Source of the DNA: JBGSUZ01 sp043770095
GTDB taxonomy: Bacteria > Bacillota > Clostridia > Peptostreptococcales > Acidaminobacteraceae
Length of the DNA stretch: 64,000 nucleotides
Direction of reading: 5' to 3'
NCBI GenBank assembly: GCA_043770095.1
Contig: JAYVIR010000081.1
Span: 62,001-126,000, forward strand
The notes under the pieces: model-generated
Told to the model about the DNA's origin: nothing
What the model saw: the letters and a program-made list of their open reading frames with translations, nothing else
The model's database searches: none
Shown here: positions 15,892-24,889 of the stretch, in pieces
Numbering within the stretch: position 1 is the first letter of the stretch
Layout: every line of letters begins with the position of its first letter
Translations under genes and position numbers: made by a program

Positions 15892-17160
15892 ATGTTAGTA
15901 AATCCGAGTATCTATAACGTGTTAGGACGATTTACGAGTAATTATGACCTAATGACTCTGGAGAGACGAAACGGCAGCTCTGCCAATACATCCAAATTGA
16001 CAGGGTTTCCTTACAAAAATTCTTTATCCGATCAATTCAACCAACAAGCGTACCAAAAATTAAATGTTTTTGACACCAATTTTAAACCGGATATCAAAAG
16101 CATGTTCAACACCCTTAAGCTCCTTTCAAATAATAAGAGTGCCGTTTATGATGACCGAAAAGCAGTGGAACAATCTAAAGCCTTTGACGTCTCAGCTACT
16201 GACGGCGCAACCCTTTGCAAACAAACGTTGAAAGTGTCTCAAATCGCAACCGCTCAAAAAAATGTTTCCATAGCAAAAGTTCAAACCGATGTTATGACCA
16301 GTGACATCTCCGGCAATCTCAGCATCAAGCAAAACGGAAAAACACAAACCATTAATTTCACCCTGAAACAAGGTGAAACCAATGAAGCGGGTTATATTCG
16401 ACTTGCGAAAACCATTAATCAATCCAAAATGGGCGTGAGTGCAGAGGTCAAAACAGACGAAACTGGCTATTCAAAATTAACGCTTACCTCTAATCAAACC
16501 GGAAAAGCATCCGCATTTGAAGTCTCAGGCACATTAGCAGACGAACTTAAGCTTGGTGACACTCAAGAAGACGCTAAAAATATGACTTATGAACTCAATG
16601 GAAAAGCTGGCGAATCCGAAGCCAATCAACTCAGCTTAGAACAAGGGAAGATTATCGTTAAGGTCACCGCTACAAATACAGCGGCTGAAGCCTTTGATAT
16701 TCAAGCTTCTTCAGCAACACTGGTTTCTACTTTAAAAGATTTTGCAACTTCCTTCAATAAGTTTGTCGACGACAATAAAGACAGCAACAACCCAATGACC
16801 AAATCTATTGTAAAGCAATTTACAAATACCGTCACCAAAGCCTTGGATAAGCTTGAAATTGACGGTTTCAGCACCAATAGTGACGGTAAAATTGTCGTAG
16901 ATGACCAAAAACTCTCCAAAGGATTAGAAGGTAGAGTTGATTCACTTAAAAATGAGCTTAGCAAATTTGATAGTTTTGCTTCCAACCTCGTGAGGAAGAC
17001 AGATCAAATTCTGAAAATGCCAATGAGCGATCTCTCTCCCGATTTTTCTACTTCAAAAATGCCAATCAAAGCGTTTATGTACAACTATACGGCTCAATCA
17101 GGCCTGAGCAACATCGCACAAATGACCAATCCAGGCAATATTATGGATATCCTCATTTAA
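15892..17160 (+). CDS. Orphan FliD-like (hook-associated protein 2-like) protein
   Basis: 422-aa protein similar to the flagellar cap protein FliD. The central part shows the FliD pattern: LKVSQIATAQKNVS (compare V-x-Q-L-A-x-A), an NLSIKQNGKTQTINFTL strand pair, GYIRLAKTINQSKMGVSA and GYSKLTLTSNQTGKASAF, followed by a helical C-terminal half with LKDFATSFNKFVDDN. The N-terminus is unusual for FliD and no signal peptide is seen. No hook, filament or export genes lie nearby. Ribosome site GGAGGTGA precedes the ATG, and a TATAAT lies about 40 bp upstream. It could be a specialised cap or adhesion protein. Confidence 0.6.
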   Translation: MLVNPSIYNVLGRFTSNYDLMTLERRNGSSANTSKLTGFPYKNSLSDQFNQQAYQKLNVFDTNFKPDIKSMFNTLKLLSNNKSAVYDDRKAVEQSKAFDVSATDGATLCKQTLKVSQIATAQKNVSIAKVQTDVMTSDISGNLSIKQNGKTQTINFTLKQGETNEAGYIRLAKTINQSKMGVSAEVKTDETGYSKLTLTSNQTGKASAFEVSGTLADELKLGDTQEDAKNMTYELNGKAGESEANQLSLEQGKIIVKVTATNTAAEAFDIQASSATLVSTLKDFATSFNKFVDDNKDSNNPMTKSIVKQFTNTVTKALDKLEIDGFSTNSDGKIVVDDQKLSKGLEGRVDSLKNELSKFDSFASNLVRKTDQILKMPMSDLSPDFSTSKMPIKAFMYNYTAQSGLSNIAQMTNPGNIMDILI

Positions 17161-17184
17161 GACACAACCCCTAAGGAGCCTTCT

Positions 17185-18810
17185 ATGAAAATTTTGTTCC
17201 ATAATGGTACCATTATTGATCCAATTGATTTTAATATTTACGAAGCCTTGGTCGTTGATCAGGGCTTCATTCTCGCTAAAGGCAGCTATCTGACGCTAAA
17301 TGCCGATTACAGCCAAGACGCTTCCCATTATGACTTAGAAGGACAAACCCTTATGCCGGGCTTTAACGACAGCCATATGCACCTTTTGGGTTATGGACAG
17401 TCCCTCTTTCAAGTGGATCTCACTTTGGTAAATTCTCTTGAAGCCTTGGTCGAAACGTCACAACGGTTTTTGGAAGAGACACTTTTGCCTGAGGGAGAAT
17501 GGCTTCTTGGCAGAGGTTGGAATCAAGACCATTTTGATTTTCCAATTTTGCCAAGTCGAGAAACCCTCGATTCGATCAGCACAGCGCACCCAATTTTTTT
17601 CAGACGCGCCTGTGGCCACATCGGCGTCGCCAATACTTTCGCATTAAAAGCCATTGGTCTGTGGGAAACACCAACGCAGCATGTCGATGGTGGCTACATT
17701 GACCTTAATTTTGACGGAACGCCTACAGGCATTCTCAGGGAAAATGCCATGTCGCTCCTTTTGGACCGAATTGATACACCTGGAGCACAAGTGCTTTCAG
17801 GCTATATTGAACGCGCACAGACCGCTTTATTTTCAGGCGGGATTACCAGCGTTCAGTCTGATGACCTCTGTGTATTTCCAATGAAGGACAGCGCCCTCAT
17901 ATTGGAGACTTTTCAAACCATGGGCTTAGATGGCCGTTTAAAAATTTCTGTCCACGAACAGAGCCTCATGCGAACGAGCAGCCACTTTGAAACTTGGATT
18001 AAAAACGGCTACACTTATCAAAAAAGTTTTGGAGCCTTCTCTTATGGCCCTCTTAAAATTTTAGGCGATGGATCGCTTGGCGCTCGAACCGCTTTTTTAA
18101 GAGCCCCATACGCCGACCAAAGCGACACCTGTGGGATTCCAATGTACAGCCAAGATGAATTAAACGCATTGGTCAAAATGGCCTACGAAAACCATATCCC
18201 AGTTGCTATCCATGGGATTGGAGATGGCATGATCGAACAAGCACTAAAGGCTATTGAAGTAGGACAAAACCTGCTTCATTCATCCGTTCTGCGCAGCGCC
18301 ATCGTCCACTGTCAAATCACCGACCTGCCTCTTCTTAAAAAAATGAGCGATTTAGGGGTTATCGGCATGGTACAGCCCATCTTCCTCGACTATGACCTTC
18401 ATATCGTCGAAGACCGAGTTGGCAAAGAGCGTGCCTCAAGTAGCTACGCTTTTAAAACGATGGAAAACTTAGGTATCAAGACGGCTTATGGTACAGATTG
18501 TCCCGTTGAAGGGTATCATGTTTTTAAAGGCATCCAGTGCGCGGTTACGAGACAAGATTTGAACCACTTCCCTAGCAGTGGTTGGTTGCCAGAAGAAGCC
18601 GTCACCATTAAAGAAGCGCTTCGCGCCTACACTGTTGGCTCCGCTTATGCCTCTGGCGAAGAAATGACAAAAGGCAGCCTCGGCATTGGCATGGTCGCAG
18701 ACCTTGTCATATTGGATCGAAATCCGTTAACCATGCCTGCTCACGAACTCTCAACCATACAAATTCGCACGACCTTTAAGTCAGGAGAAATCGTATACAC
18801 ATGCAAATAG
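17185..18810 (+). CDS. YtcJ-like metal-dependent amidohydrolase
   Basis: 541-aa amidohydrolase of the YtcJ/NfdA type. Metal ligands: HxH in DSHMHLLGYG near residue 64, a His pair in PVAIHGIGDG near 337 and IVHCQITD near 364, and Asp in TAYGTDCPVEG near 432. Family members hydrolyse N-substituted amides or formamides; the substrate is unknown. The ribosome site AAGGAG precedes ATG 17185. The stop overlaps mutY by 10 bp, so the two are cotranscribed. Confidence 0.88.
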   Translation: MKILFHNGTIIDPIDFNIYEALVVDQGFILAKGSYLTLNADYSQDASHYDLEGQTLMPGFNDSHMHLLGYGQSLFQVDLTLVNSLEALVETSQRFLEETLLPEGEWLLGRGWNQDHFDFPILPSRETLDSISTAHPIFFRRACGHIGVANTFALKAIGLWETPTQHVDGGYIDLNFDGTPTGILRENAMSLLLDRIDTPGAQVLSGYIERAQTALFSGGITSVQSDDLCVFPMKDSALILETFQTMGLDGRLKISVHEQSLMRTSSHFETWIKNGYTYQKSFGAFSYGPLKILGDGSLGARTAFLRAPYADQSDTCGIPMYSQDELNALVKMAYENHIPVAIHGIGDGMIEQALKAIEVGQNLLHSSVLRSAIVHCQITDLPLLKKMSDLGVIGMVQPIFLDYDLHIVEDRVGKERASSSYAFKTMENLGIKTAYGTDCPVEGYHVFKGIQCAVTRQDLNHFPSSGWLPEEAVTIKEALRAYTVGSAYASGEEMTKGSLGIGMVADLVILDRNPLTMPAHELSTIQIRTTFKSGEIVYTCK

Positions 18811-19883
18811 AATCCTTCCAAAATGCATTACTCGCTTGGTACTTTGCAAATGAACGCAATCTGCCTTGGCGATACAATCACGACCCTTACCGCATTTGGC
18901 TCTCGGAGGTCATGCTCCAACAAACTCAAGTCGTCACCGTCATTGACTATTTCAACCGGTTTACCAGCGCTTATCCCACTATTTTTAGCTTGGCAAACGC
19001 CAGTGAAGATGAGGTTTTTAAACTCTGGGAAGGTCTCGGCTACTACTCACGGGCTCGTAATTTAATGAAGTGCGCCAAATTTGTCGTTTCAGAGTACCAA
19101 GGTGTTTTTCCAAACGATTTGAACCTCATGCTTAAACTGCCCGGAATTGGCCCTTATACAGCAGGCGCGATCTTAAGCATTGCTTACAATGCGCCTGTTC
19201 CAGCTGTAGACGGCAATGTCCTGCGAGTCATCTCCAGACTATATGAATCTTATGAGGACATCAGCAATCCTAAAACCAGACCGCTGATTGAAAAAATCAT
19301 CTACGAACTGCTGCCCGAGGACAGGCGGCACTTTAATCAGGCGATTATGGAACTTGGGGCGACAATTTGCACGCCAAGGAACCCAAATTGCAACCTGTGC
19401 CCAGTTTCGACCAAGTGCAAAAGCTTTCAAAATCAAACCGTCTCACTCGTTCCAGTTAAACTCAAAAAACAAAAAAAGACCGAACATGGGGTTCCTGTTG
19501 GCTATCTGACTTTTAACGATCAGATTTTGTTAATTAAGAGGGATGGCGTTGGTCTGCTATCTGGTCTCTGGGGCTTTCCAGCCATTGAACTTGAACAAGG
19601 ATCAACGCCCGACCTAGAGCAGCAAGCACTGATCGATTGGTTCAGCGAATATCTTGATATTTCGGTGACTTTAGCGGCGCCGCTGCCACTCGGTCACGTG
19701 AAACATGTTTTTACCCACAAAATCTGGCATTTATCCCTCTGGCATTTTAAAACCGAAACACAGGTCTTTGTCGACTTGCCCCAAATGAAGTGGGTCACTC
19801 GCAAAGACATTAAAGATTTTGCACTGCCAACCGCTTTTGTTAAACTCATTCAAAAAAGTGAAAAAGGGCAACTCTCAAAGTGA
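18801..19883 (+). CDS. mutY: A/G-specific adenine DNA glycosylase
   Basis: 360 aa. Removes adenine mispaired with 8-oxoguanine. Helix-hairpin-helix LPGIGPYTAGAI with catalytic Asp in PAVDGNVLRV near residue 135, catalytic Glu in SEVMLQQTQV, and the iron-sulfur loop CTPRNPNCNLCPVSTKC near 190-206. The C-terminal NUDIX-like domain, with GHVKHVFTHKIWHLSLW, recognises 8-oxoG. Normal length. Translationally coupled to the amidohydrolase. Confidence 0.95.
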   Translation: MQIESFQNALLAWYFANERNLPWRYNHDPYRIWLSEVMLQQTQVVTVIDYFNRFTSAYPTIFSLANASEDEVFKLWEGLGYYSRARNLMKCAKFVVSEYQGVFPNDLNLMLKLPGIGPYTAGAILSIAYNAPVPAVDGNVLRVISRLYESYEDISNPKTRPLIEKIIYELLPEDRRHFNQAIMELGATICTPRNPNCNLCPVSTKCKSFQNQTVSLVPVKLKKQKKTEHGVPVGYLTFNDQILLIKRDGVGLLSGLWGFPAIELEQGSTPDLEQQALIDWFSEYLDISVTLAAPLPLGHVKHVFTHKIWHLSLWHFKTETQVFVDLPQMKWVTRKDIKDFALPTAFVKLIQKSEKGQLSK

Positions 19884-19912
19884 TTTTTATCATCCTTTGA
19901 GGGTTGCCCCTT
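19864..19912. terminator. Bidirectional terminator between mutY and the SPFH gene
   Basis: AAGGGCAAC-t-CTCAAAG pairs with CTTTGAG-GGTTGCCCCTT around a 14-nt loop, with T-rich sequence on the plus side. It serves the convergent pair. Confidence 0.85.
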
Positions 19913-19955
19913 AATTTTACAAATTAAAAAATTGATTTATACAGTGCTTAATTGT

Positions 19956-20897
19956 TTACTCTGGTTTTTCTGTCTTATCTGATTTTACCGCTTCGGCAAG
20001 TGCTGCAAAAGTACCTACCATGCCTTGTAAATCAGAAGGAATGATTAATTTTGTTGCTCTGCCATCTGCTACTTTTGCAAGCGCTTCAAAGCTTTTAAGC
20101 GTTAATACCGCATGATCTGCTCCAGCCTTCTTAATCATTTCAATACCTTGAGCAGTCGCTTCTTGTACAATTCTAATTGCTTCCGCTTGGCCTTCAGCTT
20201 CACGTACAGCTGCTTCTTTTTTAGCTTCTGCATTAAGAATTGCTGAACGCTTGCCGCCTTCTGCCGCTAAGATTGAGGATTCTTTTTGACCCTCAGCAAC
20301 CAAAATTGCTGAACGTTTTTCGCCCTCTGCTCTTAAAATGGATTCACGACGTTCTCTTTCTGCACGCATTTGCTTTTCCATTGCTTCTAAGATGTCTTGA
20401 GGCGGTAAAATGTTTTTAACTTCTACACGATTTACTTTAATGCCCCATGGATCGGTTGCTTCATCCAAGATGCTTCTGAGCTGGGTATTGATTAAATCCC
20501 TAGATGTTAAACTTTCGTCAAGTTCAATATTACCAATCAAGTTTCTTAAAGTTGTCGCTGTTAAGTTTTCAAGCGCTACCATCGGTCTAGCCACGCCATA
20601 AGAATAGAGCTTCGGATCTGTAATTTGGTAGTAAAGTACCGTGTCGATTTTAATGGTAATGTTATCTTTTGTAATCGCCGGTTGAGGCGGGAAATCTACA
20701 ACATGTTCCTTAAGAGAAACCTTGTTTGAAACTTTGTCCATGAGCGGTATTTTCACATGTAGACCTACAGTCCAAGTGGATGTATACGCGCCTAGACGTT
20801 CTATAACATATGCCTGTGCCTGTGGAACGACCTTGACGTTGCTGACAATCAGTGCGATGCCCAGCACAGCAACAATAATTAAAGCGATTAATTCCAT
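19956..20897 (-). CDS. SPFH/Band 7 (QmcA/stomatin-like) membrane scaffold
   Basis: 313 aa: one N-terminal membrane helix (3-20), then a Band 7 domain (AQAYVIERLGAYTSTW, KVSLKEHVVDFPPQPAITKDN, VARPMVALENLTATTLRN), an EVKNILPP motif, and a long coiled coil rich in AEGEKRSAIL-type repeats, ending with SFEALAKVADGRATKLIIPSDLQG. It organises membrane domains with its NfeD partner, encoded 40 bp upstream in the same operon. Substrates are unknown; family members modulate FtsH-type proteases. Confidence 0.93.
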   Translation of the reverse strand: MELIALIIVAVLGIALIVSNVKVVPQAQAYVIERLGAYTSTWTVGLHVKIPLMDKVSNKVSLKEHVVDFPPQPAITKDNITIKIDTVLYYQITDPKLYSYGVARPMVALENLTATTLRNLIGNIELDESLTSRDLINTQLRSILDEATDPWGIKVNRVEVKNILPPQDILEAMEKQMRAERERRESILRAEGEKRSAILVAEGQKESSILAAEGGKRSAILNAEAKKEAAVREAEGQAEAIRIVQEATAQGIEMIKKAGADHAVLTLKSFEALAKVADGRATKLIIPSDLQGMVGTFAALAEAVKSDKTEKPE

Positions 20898-20937
20898 TTA
20901 AAATACCCCCATTTAGCAATTTATTGTGTCGTGATTA

Positions 20938-21414
20938 TTATTTTAAATCTTCTGTTGCCTTAGCTTTAGGAAATTCTCTCTTCACAATCAATTTCACGCC
21001 TTCAATGCTTTGAATCAAAACCGTTTCATTCGCACCAATTGGTTCTCCATCTTCTGCAAGAGCACTCCACATTTGTCCTCTCACCTTAACTTGTCCAGTG
21101 GAAAATGGTAAAATTTCTGACATAACCAACGCTTTTTCTCCAATCAAACGATCCGCATTGGTGCGCTCTCCTCCTATTTTAAGAAGGTCTTTTGCCAATG
21201 GCTTTGTCACCATTAAAAAAAGCACTGAAGCAACAATAAATAAAAGCACTTGAACAATAAAAGGTGCTCCGAGTAAAGCTGCAATAAGGGCAACCACTGC
21301 TGCCATCGCAAACCATAAAGAAGTAAGACCTAATGTAATTGCTTCAAGAATTGAAAACACGACCGCTGCGATAATCCAAATCATTGGATCTGTTATTTTA
21401 TTAAGTAAATCCAC
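20938..21414 (-). CDS. NfeD family membrane protein
   Basis: 158 aa with three to four helices in the first 75 residues and a C-terminal OB-fold (about 85-150: LIGEKALVMSEI, GQVKVRGQMWSA, TVLIQSIEGVKLIVKR). This is the short NfeD form that pairs with SPFH proteins, here directly downstream. Ribosome site GAGGTGAGA precedes the start. The pair likely maintains membrane microdomains. Confidence 0.9.
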   Translation of the reverse strand: MDLLNKITDPMIWIIAAVVFSILEAITLGLTSLWFAMAAVVALIAALLGAPFIVQVLLFIVASVLFLMVTKPLAKDLLKIGGERTNADRLIGEKALVMSEILPFSTGQVKVRGQMWSALAEDGEPIGANETVLIQSIEGVKLIVKREFPKAKATEDLK

Positions 21415-21628
21415 TCTTTCTCACCTCTTCCTTTAATGCTTTTATTCTATTGTAGGAAAGGTTTATTAAAAAAGTCTTAAGGAATGCTAGCTTTAGTGTT
21501 AAATTCATCGAAATAACCCAAAAAAATATTCTTATTTTGATTCAGTATGGGGTATAATTAGACTTAATCAGATTTTTTCTTTCCGCTGTGATAGAAGAAA
21601 ATTTCCAACTAAAAAGGCAGGTGCCAAT

Positions 21629-22930
21629 ATGAATAAAAACTTTATGATTACCCTTTCATCTGTGATGGCCATTTCATTTGTGATTATTTTGGGGATCATT
21701 GCACCACACTTCTTTTTAAAAGACAATTATTTTATCTATCAAATTCTACTCAGCACACTTTATTTAAGTGTTATTTCTATGCTGATTTATAGAAAATACA
21801 TTAAACTCACTCAAACGAAAGATCAAATGAGTGACTCACTCTCTCAAAATACAAACGAACTCAAACAAAGTTTAATCTATCAAGAACGTTTGAACTCTAT
21901 TCTATATGAAGTCACCTTAAAAATTAATGAAGACGGCATCGACAAGCTCTCTATGCTCAATTTTATTCTTTCCAAAGCCATTGAAGCCATTCCAGATGCA
22001 GAATATGGCAGTGTTCTGATCGTCAACGAACAGGGTCTTTTTAATTTTGTAGCCGCATATGGCTATGATTTTAAAACCTTAAAGACAATAGAATTAAAAA
22101 AAGAAGAGACTTTCCTCTGGCTTGCTACAGGCGGTCACACAACTTCTACGCCAGTGATCATCCGAAATATCGATACCTATAACCTCACCCTTTTAGCACC
22201 TGAAACCTATGAAAGACACAGTGCCATCGTAGAAACTCAAGCCAAATCTGTCATCTCTTCACCTATTTTTCTTGATGGGCAATTGTATGGCATCTTAAAT
22301 ATTGACAGCTTATTCGAGAATGCTTTTTCGGATAAGGACCTCAACTTAACAAGGTTTTTAACAACACACATTTCCTTCATTCTCAAAAATAGCCAATTAC
22401 TTGATAAGGCTTTTTACTTATCACGCTTTGACAAACTGACCAACATTTACAACCGAACTTATTTTGAAGATGTTTTTTACGATTTTCAATCCAAGTGCTT
22501 TAGTCACAACAAAAAATTCACCATGATTATTATGGATTTGAACTATTTAAAGAAGATCAACGATACCTATGGTCATATACTTGGCGATCAGACACTCAGA
22601 GCTTTTGCCGATGGTGTTAAAATTCACCTTAAGTCCTCTGATGTTTTTGCACGTTACGGCGGAGATGAATTTATCGCCTTGATTGACGGTGCAACCTTAG
22701 AAGACACGACTCAAACATTCGAAGAAATTGCCGCTTATTTTGATGACGTTCACGTTGATTATAACAACCTTCTCATTCCCATTCAATTCAGCTATGGCAT
22801 TGCAGAAGCACCTGGCGAATCCATGATCATGGATATTCTCGTCAAGATTGCAGATGAGCGTATGTATGCACACAAGAAATTTTTAAAGCAAAATAACCAA
22901 AGCAATCCAAGATTCCAGTCCATTCGATAA
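21629..22930 (+). CDS. GAF-GGDEF diguanylate cyclase, membrane-bound
   Basis: 433 aa. Two membrane helices (about 6-26 and 33-52), a GAF-like sensor (about 80-245), and a GGDEF domain with RYGGDEFIAL near 350. The active-site GGDEF is intact, so it should make cyclic di-GMP. The inhibitory I-site position reads KSSD instead of RxxD, so product inhibition may be absent. Ribosome site AAAGGCAGG is 8 nt before the ATG, and a TATAAT lies about 75 bp upstream. Monocistronic. Confidence 0.92.
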   Translation: MNKNFMITLSSVMAISFVIILGIIAPHFFLKDNYFIYQILLSTLYLSVISMLIYRKYIKLTQTKDQMSDSLSQNTNELKQSLIYQERLNSILYEVTLKINEDGIDKLSMLNFILSKAIEAIPDAEYGSVLIVNEQGLFNFVAAYGYDFKTLKTIELKKEETFLWLATGGHTTSTPVIIRNIDTYNLTLLAPETYERHSAIVETQAKSVISSPIFLDGQLYGILNIDSLFENAFSDKDLNLTRFLTTHISFILKNSQLLDKAFYLSRFDKLTNIYNRTYFEDVFYDFQSKCFSHNKKFTMIIMDLNYLKKINDTYGHILGDQTLRAFADGVKIHLKSSDVFARYGGDEFIALIDGATLEDTTQTFEEIAAYFDDVHVDYNNLLIPIQFSYGIAEAPGESMIMDILVKIADERMYAHKKFLKQNNQSNPRFQSIR

Positions 22931-23010
22931 GTTACACAAAATTTTTATGACGTGATTATTTTTTATGTTATACTTAATTTATCGATAGGGTACAAAAACA
23001 ATTACTTAAG

Positions 23011-23037
23011 TAACCTTGTCGTGGTGCGACAAGGTTA
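23011..23037 (+). promoter_or_regulatory. Perfect 11-bp hairpin in the pepF leader
   Basis: TAACCTTGTCG and CGACAAGGTTA flank TGGTG. It lies between a probable promoter (TTATGA, 18 bp, TATACT at about 22969-22974) and the pepF start 45 bp downstream. There is no T run, so a repressor site or protective 5' hairpin is more likely than a terminator. Confidence 0.5.
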
Positions 23038-23081
23038 TCTTTATGATGTGCCATAAAAGCACACTCTAGCGGAGGGGAAAA

Positions 23082-24851
23082 ATGGACTACAATTGGAATT
23101 TAGACACCATTTATACGAGTTTCGACAGCACTGAGTACCAAGAAGATGTGGCGCTTATCCAGTCGCTTACCATCAAGCTTAACACAGAGTGTGACGCTTG
23201 GCAGGGCAGTCACAACCCACTTCAAATACTTGAATCCATTCTTGCAGACTTCATGAAACTCTATGAAACCTTATATACCGTGGTTGGATTTGCCAGTCTA
23301 AAATTTACTGTCAACACCAGTGACAGCGAAGCAATTACCCACTATGAAAAAGGTGAGCAAATGATTACCGAGCTCACAAAACCAGACGTTAAGTTTACGC
23401 GTTTTCTTGGCAGTTTAGACAATTTAGATGCCCTTATTGAGCAAAGCGAACTTTTAAAGGCACATCAATTCTATTTAAGCCGTCAAAAAGAACGTAGCAA
23501 GTATATGCTCAGCGACGAAGAAGAGATTCTCATTGCAAAGCTTATGACCACTGGTTCTTCAAGTTGGAGCATGCTTCAAAGCAAGCTGACCTCTAAATTA
23601 ATTGTGCCAGTAAAATTAGGCGATGAAATCAAAGAAATGACCCTTTCCGAAGCAAGAGCGATGTCCCATGAAGCTGATCTGGCTACTCGAAAAGCAGCTT
23701 ATGAAGCCGAGCTCAAAGCTTGCGAACAAATCGAAGACGCTGTTGCAACCGCCCTTAACAGCATTAAAGGCGAAGTGCTTACAACTTCAGAAAAAAGAGG
23801 CTTTGCTTCACCTTTAGAAGAAGCTTTATTCAAAACTAAAATGGAGCAAAAGACATTGGATGCTCTCATTGGCACCATTGAAGAATATCTTCCAAAGATT
23901 CGTCAGTATTACAAGAAAAAAGGACAGCTTCTCGGCAATGAAAATGGGATTCACTTCTACAACCTCTTCGCTCCAATTGGCAAGTCTTCAAAACACTATA
24001 CCTATGAAGAAAATATGGATTTTATTATTGAAAATTTCAATTCTTTTAGCACCCAAATGGGCGATTATGCAAAAAGAGCTTACACCGAGCAGTGGATTGA
24101 TGTTGAGCCAAAAGCAGGAAAAGTTGGCGGCGCATACTGTGCTGGCGTTGAAAAGACAAAAGAATCTCGAATTCTCCTTAACTTCAAAGGCAGCCTTGGT
24201 GACGTGATTACAACGGCTCATGAATTAGGGCATGGTTATCACAATGAAATGCTCAAAGACGCATCCATCCTTAACATTGATGTGCCAATGCCTTTAGCCG
24301 AAACGGCTTCAACGTTCTGCGAAACCATTGTGGGCAGAGCAGCGCTTAAAACGGTTGGCCCAGAGGAACAAATCACCGTTCTAGAAAGCGGTCTTCAAGA
24401 TGCAGGACAGTGCATTGTTGACATTTACTCTCGTTTCTTATTTGAGTCTCGCCTCTTTGAACAGCGCAAAAACGGTTCTGTGAGCGTTGAGGACATGAAA
24501 AACCTAATGTTAGGGGCACAAGCCGATGCTTATGGCGATGGCTTAGATGCAGATTTTAGACACCCTTACATGTGGCTTAACAAAGGTCATTATTACTCTG
24601 CAGGTCTTAACTTCTACAACTTCCCATATGCTTTTGGCTTGCTCTTCGCAAAAGGCCTCTACAAGCTTTATGAAATTGAAGGCCAAGCGTTCCTTGAACG
24701 CTATAACAAACTTTTGGCCTTTACAGGACAAGAGAGCATCGAGAACGTCTGTGCCAGCGTTGGCATTGATGTAACTACCAGAGAATTCTGGAGAAATTCA
24801 TTAGACGTTATTGTTGAAGATATTGAAGCTTTTATTGCACTTTGTGACTAG
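23082..24851 (+). CDS. pepF: Oligoendopeptidase F, first copy
   Basis: 589-aa M3-family zinc peptidase cutting peptides of about 6-20 residues in the cytoplasm. Zinc motif TAHELGHGYH near residue 380 and the third ligand in AETASTFCETIV. C-terminal YGLL-type substrate loop is FNFYNFPYAFGLLFAKGLY. It has its own leader with a hairpin and a GGAGGGG ribosome site. It is followed by a second copy 38 bp downstream, clearly a tandem duplication that has diverged. Confidence 0.94.
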   Translation: MDYNWNLDTIYTSFDSTEYQEDVALIQSLTIKLNTECDAWQGSHNPLQILESILADFMKLYETLYTVVGFASLKFTVNTSDSEAITHYEKGEQMITELTKPDVKFTRFLGSLDNLDALIEQSELLKAHQFYLSRQKERSKYMLSDEEEILIAKLMTTGSSSWSMLQSKLTSKLIVPVKLGDEIKEMTLSEARAMSHEADLATRKAAYEAELKACEQIEDAVATALNSIKGEVLTTSEKRGFASPLEEALFKTKMEQKTLDALIGTIEEYLPKIRQYYKKKGQLLGNENGIHFYNLFAPIGKSSKHYTYEENMDFIIENFNSFSTQMGDYAKRAYTEQWIDVEPKAGKVGGAYCAGVEKTKESRILLNFKGSLGDVITTAHELGHGYHNEMLKDASILNIDVPMPLAETASTFCETIVGRAALKTVGPEEQITVLESGLQDAGQCIVDIYSRFLFESRLFEQRKNGSVSVEDMKNLMLGAQADAYGDGLDADFRHPYMWLNKGHYYSAGLNFYNFPYAFGLLFAKGLYKLYEIEGQAFLERYNKLLAFTGQESIENVCASVGIDVTTREFWRNSLDVIVEDIEAFIALCD

Positions 24852-24889
24852 TCTAAAATGACCTTAATCATAAAAGAGGAGTGTCGATT

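Noticed and set aside
22940..23081. T-box riboswitch before pepF
   Set aside because: No T-box consensus, specifier loop or antiterminator; only a simple hairpin is present.
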